From contig JALOPD010000268.1 of NCBI GenBank assembly GCA_025454075.1, positions 1 through 5,034 of the forward strand: a stretch of DNA of 5,034 nt, in the 5' to 3' direction. This stretch comes from Desulfobacterales bacterium (lineage in GTDB: Bacteria; Desulfobacterota; Desulfobacteria; Desulfobacterales; UBA2174_A). Made by a program: the position numbers and the translations under genes. The notes under the pieces are model-generated. The model was given only the letters and a program-made list of their open reading frames with translations. It made no database searches and was not told where the DNA came from. Positions 1-5,034 of the stretch are shown here, piece after piece (position 1 is the stretch's first letter; each line of letters starts with the position of its first letter).

Positions 1-351
1 GTCATGGCCGAGCGCCCGGTCATCCAGGCGGATGACATCCCCCTGGATGTGGGGGATTGGGAGGCAGAGCACGGCGGTGGTGTCCTGCCGGCAGCCGCCC
101 CCCCGGACGAAACCGACGGTCCGGCCATCGACCTTAACCAGCGCCAGCGCAAGGCCTGGGCGGCCATCATGGCTCAGGGCCGGATCACCCGCAGCCGCTA
201 CCAGGAGATCATCGGCGGCAACCTGCCCACCCGCACGGCCATCTACGATCTCCAGGACCTGGTGAGCAAGGGGGTCCTGAAAAAAACCGGCAGCGGACCG
301 GCCACGCACTATGTGTTGGCCGATCGACAGGCATCGGCTGGTGGTGGATAG
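1..351 (+). CDS. C-terminal part of a transcriptional regulator with winged-helix domain (possibly sigma-54-dependent), 5' end outside window
   Basis: The frame is open from base 1 to a TAG at 349-351, so the gene most likely starts upstream. The ATG at 4 is probably an internal methionine, and no ribosome-binding site can be judged there. Counting from that Met, residues 1-15 (MAERPVIQADDIPLD) resemble the end of the AAA+ domain of sigma-54 activators, where a 'VIxADDLPL'-like stretch follows the last helices. Residues 16-41 are an acidic, Ala/Pro-rich linker. Residues 43-107 look like a winged helix of the DeoR/RecG-C-terminal/Fic-associated kind: 'LNQRQRKAW' opens helix 1, 'GRITRSRYQEI' and 'TRTAIYDLQDLVSKGVL' form the helix-turn-helix, and 'KTGSGPATHYVL' is the wing. 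The winged helix is the firm part. The sigma-54 link is inferred from a few residues; an AlbA/Fic-type protein with the same tail is an alternative. The gene converges on cydC, and nothing shows that it controls the cyd genes. Confidence 0.62.
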   Translation, partial: VMAERPVIQADDIPLDVGDWEAEHGGGVLPAAAPPDETDGPAIDLNQRQRKAWAAIMAQGRITRSRYQEIIGGNLPTRTAIYDLQDLVSKGVLKKTGSGPATHYVLADRQASAGGG

Positions 352-382
352 CTGGCAGATAGCTGAAAAATCAAGCGCTGCT

Positions 383-401
383 CCGACCTCATCGAGGTCG
401 G
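383..401. terminator. Perfect short hairpin between convergent genes, possible terminator
   Basis: CCGACCTC (383-390) and GAGGTCGG (394-401) are perfect inverted arms of 8 bp around a 3-base loop. The hairpin lies between the end of the + strand regulator (351) and the end of the - strand cydC (470), where a bidirectional terminator would be expected. No U-tract follows directly in either direction. On the - strand a run of five T (366-370) comes about 12 bases after the stem, and a run of six T (426-431) lies before it. It is therefore a weak or factor-dependent terminator candidate. The rest of 352-469 shows only a 7-bp inverted repeat with a long loop (GCCGGTC 414-420 / GACCGGC 446-452) and no gene. 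Confidence 0.4.
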
Positions 402-469
402 CCCGTCTCGTCTGCCGGTCAGGACAAAAAACTTCACCTGCTGGCGACCGGCTGACGGGCTGACCTCCT

Positions 470-2221
470 TCACCCCATCCGCGCATACCAGTCGGCATAC
501 CGCCGGTTGCGCTCGAGCAGCTCCGCATGCGTTCCCCGGTCCGCCACCCGTCCGTTTTCCATCACCACCACACCGTCCATGCGGTCCATGCCCGCCAGCC
601 GGTGGGTGATCCAGAGAACCGTCCGGCCCGCCGTGACCTCCAGCAGGGACTCCACGAGTTCGGCCTCCGTGATCCGGTCCAGCCCCTCGGTGGGCTCGTC
701 CAGCACCCAGACCGGCGCACCCCTCAGAATGGCCCGGGCAACGGTGAGGCGCCGGGCCTGCCCGGCCGATAGGAGTTTTCCGGCTTCCCCGACCCATGTG
801 TCCAGCCCGTCCGGCAGACGGTTCACGAACTCGGCCAGGCGAGCGGCGGCAAGCGCGCGTTGCAGCTCGGCATCGCCCGCGTCCGGCTTGGCCAGGTGCA
901 GGTTATCCCGAACGGTGGCTGAAAACAGGTGGGACTGCTGGGAGACGACCACGATCGCCCGGCGCAGGTCGGGTTCGCTCAGGCCCCGGATGTCCGTGCC
1001 GCCAATGCGGACCGCGCCGGCTTCCGGGTCGAAAAAGCGCACCAGCAAGTGGGCCAAAGTCGATTTGCCGGCGCCGCTTTCGCCGACAACGGCGATGCGC
1101 CGCCCCTGGGGGATGACGATGCTCACCTGATCGAGCGCCGGCGCAAGCTCCGGCCGGTAGCGGAAGCTCACGCTCTCGAAGGCAACCTCGACGCGCTCCG
1201 GCACCGCCCGGGCCGATCCCGTGAAGCTGACGGGGGGCGCGGTTTCAACCACCTCCAGAAGCCGCCGCCCCGCCGCGCGCGTTCGCTCCAGGAACTGGAA
1301 CGCCGCCGGCAGGGCGAAGACGGTCTCGAAGGCGGCCGTCACTGCCAACGCGATCAGCGCGAGCGCGGCGCCGTCCAGCCGCCCGGTCGAGACCCGTCCG
1401 CAGCCGAGGTAAAGGGCCGTTAACACGGTCGCCCCGGTGAGCGCGTGCATCGCCGCTGCCGACACCCCGCGGATGTGCGCCATGCGTCGCTGGCCTGCGG
1501 TCAGCGCCGACTGGCTGCGCCGGACACCTTCCTGGTAGCGGAGGGCCGCCCCGAAAAGGACGATCTCCGCCAGCCCCTGCAGTCCCTCCACCGCCCGGGT
1601 GCGCAGCTCGGCCGAGCGCACGGCGATTAGGTGGCCGGCGGGTTCGGCCGCCCGGGCTGCGCCGGCTGAAACGCCGCTCCCGGCAAAAACGAGCAGAAGC
1701 CAGACCGTCGCGGCTATCCATGCGTCGAAGGCGGCCAGCAGGAAAAAAAGAAAAACCGAACCCAGCAGGGCGACAACCGCGGGCGCCAGCGCCCGCAGGT
1801 ACAGATTGTCGAGCGCCTCGATGTCGGTGACGATGCGGTTGAGGATGTCGCCGCTGCGGAAGCGCCACAGGCCCGACGGCGCCAGCGGTTCGAGGCGTTG
1901 ATAGAACCACACCCGCAGGTTTTCCAGGATCCGGAACGTGGCATCGTGGGTGACGATGCGCTCCGCGTAGCGGGCCGCCGTCCGCAAAATGGCGAAGATG
2001 CGCACGCCGATGCTCGGCATGAAGAAGTTGAACAGGTAGGCCGTGGCCGGCGCCAAACCCGCGGCCGCCGCGGATGAGATGAACCAGCCCGACAGGGACA
2101 GGAGGCCCACGGCCGCCGTGGCCGCCGCCAGGCCGGCCAGCACTCCCAGGGCCAGCCGGTCCAGGTGCCGGGGAACGGCGGCCAGAAACGGCCCGAGGTC
2201 CCTGAGGATGGAGGCCTTCAC
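470..2221 (-). CDS. cydC: CydC, ATP-binding/permease subunit of the CydDC ABC transporter for cytochrome bd assembly
   Basis: A 583-residue half-transporter with a fused membrane domain and ATPase domain, close to the usual CydC length of about 570-590. The inner-membrane CydDC heterodimer is needed to mature cytochrome bd; it is reported to export cysteine/glutathione and, in later structural work, to move heme. The membrane domain fills about residues 20-315 with six hydrophobic segments. It has the family motif LSLSGWFISSAA (41-52) and RTAARYAERIVTHDATF (80-96), whose His92 aligns with E. coli CydC His85, reported as a heme ligand. ATPase domain, about 345-583: Walker A GESGAGKST (380-388), Q-loop SQQSHLF (427-433), signature LSAGQ (484-488), Walker B VWVLDEP (504-510) with catalytic Glu509, CydC-typical TEGLD (511-515), and H-loop His540. 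The start is GTG; its GTGA overlaps the TGA of cydD, implying translational coupling. The N-terminus from this start aligns well with E. coli CydC. All key ATPase residues are present. Confidence 0.95.
   Translation of the reverse strand: MKASILRDLGPFLAAVPRHLDRLALGVLAGLAAATAAVGLLSLSGWFISSAAAAGLAPATAYLFNFFMPSIGVRIFAILRTAARYAERIVTHDATFRILENLRVWFYQRLEPLAPSGLWRFRSGDILNRIVTDIEALDNLYLRALAPAVVALLGSVFLFFLLAAFDAWIAATVWLLLVFAGSGVSAGAARAAEPAGHLIAVRSAELRTRAVEGLQGLAEIVLFGAALRYQEGVRRSQSALTAGQRRMAHIRGVSAAAMHALTGATVLTALYLGCGRVSTGRLDGAALALIALAVTAAFETVFALPAAFQFLERTRAAGRRLLEVVETAPPVSFTGSARAVPERVEVAFESVSFRYRPELAPALDQVSIVIPQGRRIAVVGESGAGKSTLAHLLVRFFDPEAGAVRIGGTDIRGLSEPDLRRAIVVVSQQSHLFSATVRDNLHLAKPDAGDAELQRALAAARLAEFVNRLPDGLDTWVGEAGKLLSAGQARRLTVARAILRGAPVWVLDEPTEGLDRITEAELVESLLEVTAGRTVLWITHRLAGMDRMDGVVVMENGRVADRGTHAELLERNRRYADWYARMG
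2218..2221 (-). promoter_or_regulatory. GTGA stop-start overlap joining cydD and cydC
   Basis: Read on the - strand, these four bases are GTGA: GTG starts cydC and TGA ends cydD. The bases upstream give only a weak ribosome-binding site (GGGGA about nine bases before the GTG). Ribosomes finishing cydD probably re-initiate on cydC, which would keep the two halves of the heterodimer near 1:1. The overlap is seen directly; coupling is the usual interpretation. Confidence 0.75.
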
Positions 2222-3993
2222 GGGGTGTCCCCGGCCGGCAGGACGCCGGTGAGCCGCTGGAACGGTCCGGCCGCCGTCATAAGATCGGCGGGGCTGCCTT
2301 CCTCAACGATCCGGCCCTGCTCCAGCACGAGAATGTGATCCGCCCGCTGGATGTCGGCCAGCCGGTGGGTCACTGTCAGAACCGTCCGTCCGGCCCGCAG
2401 GGATTCGATCGCGGCCGTCACCAGGTGTTCGGTCTCCGCGTCCAGCCCGGCGCAGGGCTCATCCAGCAGTAGCACGGGCGCGTTCTTGAGGAAGACACGC
2501 CCCAGGGCCACGCGCTGGGCCTCGCCGCGGGAGAGCCCCGATCCTTGCTCGCCCACCGGTGTGTCCAGCCCCCGGGGCAACCGGTCCGCGAATTTTAGCA
2601 CGCCGGCCTCCCGGGCCGCCGCGACGATCTCCCCGTCGCCGGCCTCCGGACGCCCCAGGCGCAGGTTTTCACGGATGGTGCCGTGAAACAGGACCGGGTT
2701 CTGCCCGATCCAGCCGACCTGCCGCCGCCACCACCCGAGGTCGATCTCGCCGAGGGGAACTCCGTTTACGACAATCTCACCCCGGTCCGGCCGGGCGAAC
2801 CCCAGCAGGAGGAAGACCAGCGTGGATTTGCCCGCGCCGCTGCCGCCGACCAGGGCGGTGTGGCGGCCGGGTGCGAGATCCAGGCGGACGCCCTCAAGCG
2901 CCGGCCGCCGGCCGTTTTCATAGGCAAGTTGCAGGCCCCGGCATTGGATGCGGATCCCGCCGGCCGCCTCCGGCCGCAGCGCGCCTCCGGACATGCCCGG
3001 GACAGGCCCTTCCAGCAACCCCCGGATGCGATCGGCCGCCGCCAGCGCCTGGGCCCGGGCGTGGTAGTGGACGCCCAACTCGCGCAGTGGCTGGAAAAAC
3101 TCGGGGGCCAACAGCAGGATGAACAGGCCGTCGGCCAGGGTCAGCGGACGCCCGTACATCCCGAAGCTGAAGTAGCCGAGATAGCTCATCCCCAGGTAAA
3201 CTGCGACCAGGGCGATCGACAGGGAGGTAAAGAACTCCAGCACTGCGGAGGAAAGAAAGGCGACCCGCAGGACGCTCATGGTGCGCCGGCGATAATCGGC
3301 CGAGACCCGGGCGATGCGCTCGGCCTCGTCGCGGCTGCGGCCGAAGAGCTTGAGCGTCGCCAGCCCCTGCAGCACGTCGAGGAAGTGGGCGCTCATGCGG
3401 GCCAGGGCCTGGAAGTGGCGCTGGCTGATGTTTTCTGCACCCATGCCCACCAGGATCGTGAAGAGCGGGATCAGGGGGGCGGTGGCGAGCAGCAGCCCCC
3501 CGGCCGCCCAGCTCATCGGAAGGACCGCCGCCGCGATGGTCAGCGGCAACAGCACCCCCAGCGCCAGCTGGGGGAGATACAGGGCGTAGAAATCCTGCAG
3601 CCCCTCGACCTGCTCCACCAGGACGCTCGTCAGTGCGCCGGTGTGCTCCCCGCGGGTGAAGGCCGGCCCCCGAGCCGTGACGCGCTCGAGCAGTCGCAGG
3701 CGCACCAGCGACCGGATCCTCTCCCCGGCGGCAAAGGCGCTCGCCTCCCGCAGCCAGGCCAGGGCCGCCCGCACCAGGACGGCGGCGGCGAGCGCTGCAA
3801 ACACGCCCGCCACGTCCTCGCGCGGCCGGGCATCGATGAACACCCCGTGAACGATCCGCGACAGGCAGAAAGCCTGGGCGATGACGGCAAGCCCCGCCAG
3901 CCAGCCCAGGGCTGCGGTGCGGACGATGGCCCCGCGGGCGGGCCGGCTTTGGTCATAAAGCCAGCGCATGGATTGTCGGGCGTCGACCGTCAT
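2218..3993 (-). CDS. cydD: CydD, ATP-binding/permease subunit of the CydDC ABC transporter
   Basis: First gene of the cydDC operon, 591 residues from the ATG at 3993; an in-frame ATG at 4023 would add ten residues. I prefer 3993 because [16 protein letters not shown] lines up with the E. coli CydD N-terminus (about ten residues before RWL), and because the 4023 ATG lies in the centre of a perfect inverted repeat close to the predicted transcription start. Neither start has a clear Shine-Dalgarno sequence. Numbering from 3993, six hydrophobic segments fill about residues 24-306; the family stretch [12 protein letters not shown] (209-220) lies in the cytoplasmic helices. ATPase domain: Walker [10 protein letters not shown] (383-391), Q-loop Gln431 in IGQNPVLF, signature LSRGE (488-492), Walker B VLLLDEP (507-513) with catalytic Glu512, D-loop GLD (516-518), H-loop His543. 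The signature departs from LSGGQ at two positions; the other ATPase motifs are intact. The protein pairs with CydC to support bd oxidase assembly. CydD rather than CydC is called from gene order and the N-terminal match. Confidence 0.93.
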   Translation of the reverse strand: MTVDARQSMRWLYDQSRPARGAIVRTAALGWLAGLAVIAQAFCLSRIVHGVFIDARPREDVAGVFAALAAAVLVRAALAWLREASAFAAGERIRSLVRLRLLERVTARGPAFTRGEHTGALTSVLVEQVEGLQDFYALYLPQLALGVLLPLTIAAAVLPMSWAAGGLLLATAPLIPLFTILVGMGAENISQRHFQALARMSAHFLDVLQGLATLKLFGRSRDEAERIARVSADYRRRTMSVLRVAFLSSAVLEFFTSLSIALVAVYLGMSYLGYFSFGMYGRPLTLADGLFILLLAPEFFQPLRELGVHYHARAQALAAADRIRGLLEGPVPGMSGGALRPEAAGGIRIQCRGLQLAYENGRRPALEGVRLDLAPGRHTALVGGSGAGKSTLVFLLLGFARPDRGEIVVNGVPLGEIDLGWWRRQVGWIGQNPVLFHGTIRENLRLGRPEAGDGEIVAAAREAGVLKFADRLPRGLDTPVGEQGSGLSRGEAQRVALGRVFLKNAPVLLLDEPCAGLDAETEHLVTAAIESLRAGRTVLTVTHRLADIQRADHILVLEQGRIVEEGSPADLMTAAGPFQRLTGVLPAGDTP

Positions 3994-4012
3994 CGCAAAA
4001 CCGTTGACAAAT

Positions 4013-4033
4013 CCGATAGCCATGGGCTATCGG
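4013..4033. repeat. Perfect 9-bp inverted repeat with 3-bp centre, operator candidate
   Basis: CCGATAGCC (4013-4021) and GGCTATCGG (4025-4033) are exact reverse complements around ATG (4022-4024). The site lies in the cydD/cydA divergent region. It would cover the start point of the predicted cydDC promoter and the -35 side of the + strand TATAAT at 4042-4047. A protein bound here could affect both directions. It could instead form a hairpin at the 5' end of the cydDC message. I do not recognise it as a known FNR, ArcA or Rex box. The in-frame ATG at 4023, read on the - strand, falls in its centre. Confidence 0.6.
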
Positions 4034-4039
4034 AGAATG

Positions 4040-4069
4040 AATATAATCAGACTGAATTGTTCGGGCCAA
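4040..4069 (-). promoter_or_regulatory. Candidate sigma-70-type promoter for cydDC
   Basis: On the - strand, TTGGCC (4064-4069, four of six matches to TTGACA) is separated by 18 bases from TATATT (4040-4045, five of six matches to TATAAT). Transcription would start near 4033, just at the edge of the 4013-4033 inverted repeat. That leaves about 40 untranslated bases before the preferred cydD ATG at 3993, but only about ten before the ATG at 4023. This is a pattern match in the expected place only. Confidence 0.4.
4042..4047 (+). promoter_or_regulatory. Perfect -10-like TATAAT facing cydA
   Basis: TATAAT matches the sigma-70 -10 consensus exactly and overlaps the predicted - strand -10 element (4040-4045). 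No acceptable -35 element sits 16-18 bases upstream, so it would need an activator. A start near 4054 would give cydA a leader of about 175 bases. I see no better + strand promoter closer to the gene. Confidence 0.3.
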
Positions 4070-4100
4070 CGAGCCGCATGGGCCGATCCCGATAAACGCT

Positions 4101-4126
4101 GTTTTTGGCGTATTTGCAAGCAAAAA
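4101..4126. promoter_or_regulatory. AT-rich dyad upstream of cydA, possible regulator site
   Basis: An AT-rich island in otherwise GC-rich DNA. It holds outer arms TTTTTG (4102-4107) and CAAAAA (4121-4126), and a smaller dyad TTTGC-AA-GCAAA (4113-4124). It lies about 100 bases before the cydA start in the shared control region. The composition suggests a protein-binding or promoter-associated element, but it matches no box that I can name. Confidence 0.25.
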
Positions 4127-4215
4127 GCCCATCGGCCGAGGACGCGTTCGCCCTTGTATCCCTGTGGAAGCGGCATCCCGTGGCCGCCGGGGATGGTTTA
4201 CAGAAAGCAGATACC

Positions 4216-4221
4216 AAGGAG
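4216..4221 (+). promoter_or_regulatory. Ribosome-binding site of cydA
   Basis: AAGGAG lies seven bases before the ATG at 4229-4231, a strong Shine-Dalgarno match at good spacing. It fixes the start of cydA, in agreement with the protein alignment. Confidence 0.85.
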
Positions 4222-4228
4222 CCTGCCC

Positions 4229-5034
4229 ATGTTCTCCCTACCCACCGAAACCCTTGTCGACTTGTCGCGCTGGCAGTTCGCCCTGACCGCCATGTACCAC
4301 TTCATCATGGTGCCGCTCACCCTGGGCCTGTCCTGGATCCTTTTCATCATGGAGTCGGTCTACGTGATGACCGGCCGGCAGATTTACAAGGACATGACCA
4401 AGTTCTGGGGCAAGCTCTTCGGCATCAACTTCGCCCTGGGGGTGACCACCGGCATCACCATGGAGTTCCAGTTCGGCACCAACTGGGCCTATTACTCGCA
4501 CTACGTCGGCGACATCTTCGGCGCGCCGCTCGCCATCGAGGGGCTCATGGCCTTCTTCCTCGAATCCACCTTCGTGGGGCTGTTCTTCTTCGGGTGGAAC
4601 CGGTTGAGCAAGCAGGCCCACCTGCTGACGACCTTCCTCGTGGCGCTGGGCTCCAACCTCTCGGCCCTGTGGATCCTGGTGGCCAACGCCTGGATGCAGA
4701 ACCCGGTGGGGGCGGAGTTCAACCCCGTCACGATGCGCATGGAGCTCGCGAGCTTCGCGGACTTGTTCTTCAACCCCGTGGCCCAGGTCAAGTTCGTTCA
4801 CACCGTCGCCGCCGGGTACGTGACCGCCTCGATGTTCGTTTTGGGCGTGAGCTCTCTCTACCTGCTCAAGGGCCGCGACGTGGCCTTCGCCCGGCGCTCA
4901 TTTGCGGTGGCCGTGGGGTTCGGCCTCGCCTCGGTCTGCTCGGTGATCGTGCTGGGGGATGAGAGCGGCTACGAGGTCGGGCAGATTCAGAAGGTGAAGC
5001 TGGCCACCATGGAGGCCGCCTGGGACACCGAGCC
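4229..5034 (+). CDS. cydA: CydA, cytochrome bd quinol oxidase subunit I (3' end outside window)
   Basis: The frame is open from the ATG at 4229 to the right edge, giving 268 codons of a protein usually 440-525 residues long. CydA is the heme-bearing inner-membrane subunit that oxidises quinol and reduces oxygen to water with high affinity. The visible part aligns with E. coli CydA at a constant offset of +5 and without gaps after the first residues. Key residues are present: His24 (E. coli His19, heme ligand), Glu104 and Glu112 (Glu99 and Glu107, proton path/heme b595 region) in the [10 protein letters not shown] stretch, and His191 (His186, heme b558 ligand) in [24 protein letters not shown] leads into the quinol-binding Q-loop, with Lys257 and Glu262 matching E. 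coli Lys252 and Glu257. The window ends inside the Q-loop, so its long or short form, the third heme b558 ligand and cydB cannot be seen. The gene is divergent from cydDC, with a good AAGGAG ribosome-binding site. Confidence 0.97.
   Translation, partial: MFSLPTETLVDLSRWQFALTAMYHFIMVPLTLGLSWILFIMESVYVMTGRQIYKDMTKFWGKLFGINFALGVTTGITMEFQFGTNWAYYSHYVGDIFGAPLAIEGLMAFFLESTFVGLFFFGWNRLSKQAHLLTTFLVALGSNLSALWILVANAWMQNPVGAEFNPVTMRMELASFADLFFNPVAQVKFVHTVAAGYVTASMFVLGVSSLYLLKGRDVAFARRSFAVAVGFGLASVCSVIVLGDESGYEVGQIQKVKLATMEAAWDTE

Noticed and set aside
309..797. A - strand frame of 162 codons overlapping the cydC end and the convergent gap
   Set aside because: It is a different frame over cydC, with a Gly/Arg-rich product that has no family features; the hairpin region lies inside it. 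There is no ribosome-binding site or domain to support it.
4057..4069. TTG-N7-CAA resembling an FNR or CRP-type dyad
   Set aside because: An FNR site needs TTGAT-N4-ATCAA, an eight-base gap between TTG and CAA with inner AT/AT. Here the gap is seven and the inner bases do not match.
2683..4095. A 470-codon + strand frame antisense to cydD
   Set aside because: It lies opposite a clear CydD and has a low-complexity Gln/Gly/Arg/Pro-rich product. Long antisense frames of this kind are expected in GC-rich coding DNA.
4101..4124. A possible sigma-54 promoter (TTGGC ... TTGC) before cydA
   Set aside because: GG at 4107-4108 and GC at 4116-4117 are separated by 7 bases instead of the required 10; the next GC (4120-4121) gives 11. 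The spacing does not fit a -24/-12 promoter, tempting as it is with a sigma-54-like regulator nearby.
4078..4137. Long-loop inverted repeat GGCCGAT (4081-4087) / ATCGGCC (4131-4137) as a riboswitch or attenuator in the cydA leader
   Set aside because: The stem is only 7 bp with a 43-base loop, and no terminator or conserved riboswitch core is visible. A pairing of this size is expected by chance in GC-rich DNA.
4105..4962. A + strand reading frame of 285 codons overlapping the start of cydA
   Set aside because: It is a shifted frame over cydA. Its product is rich in Arg, Gly and His with no recognisable domain, while the frame from 4229 gives an unmistakable CydA with a good ribosome-binding site.

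Overview
This window looks like an ordinary chromosomal segment from a GC-rich Gram-negative bacterium (by eye about two-thirds G+C). It carries the genes for cytochrome bd quinol oxidase and its assembly transporter. The CydA resembles the E. coli type along its whole visible length. The left-edge gene looks like the tail of a sigma-54-type activator with an unusual winged-helix end. That combination would suit a proteobacterium or a member of Desulfobacterota, but the window alone cannot fix the taxon.

Layout, left to right. (1) Positions 1-351, + strand: the C-terminal end of a regulator that begins outside the window; it ends in a winged-helix DNA-binding domain. (2) Positions 352-469: a short convergent intergenic gap holding a perfect 8-bp-stem hairpin, a possible terminator without a good T-tract. 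(3) Positions 470-2221, - strand: cydC. (4) Positions 2218-3993 (or to 4023), - strand: cydD. The two genes overlap by 4 bases (GTGA) and form a cydDC operon. (5) About positions 3994-4228: a divergent control region. It contains a perfect 9+3+9 inverted repeat, back-to-back sigma-70-like -10 elements and an AT-rich patch. (6) Positions 4229 to the right edge, + strand: the first 268 codons of cydA, which continues outside the window.

How the genes work together. CydA, with CydB (expected just downstream and not visible), forms the membrane-bound high-oxygen-affinity quinol oxidase that carries hemes b558, b595 and d. CydD and CydC form a heterodimeric ABC transporter of the inner membrane needed to assemble that oxidase. 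It was described as a cysteine/glutathione exporter and more recently as a heme transporter. Placing cydDC and cydA back to back over one short control region would let one regulator set both. The inverted repeat next to the promoter candidates is the best operator candidate here.

I found no RNA genes, mobile elements, CRISPR arrays or attachment sites, and no clearly novel system. The most useful leads are the operator-like palindrome, the non-standard ABC signature motifs of CydD and CydC, and the winged-helix tail of the left-edge regulator.
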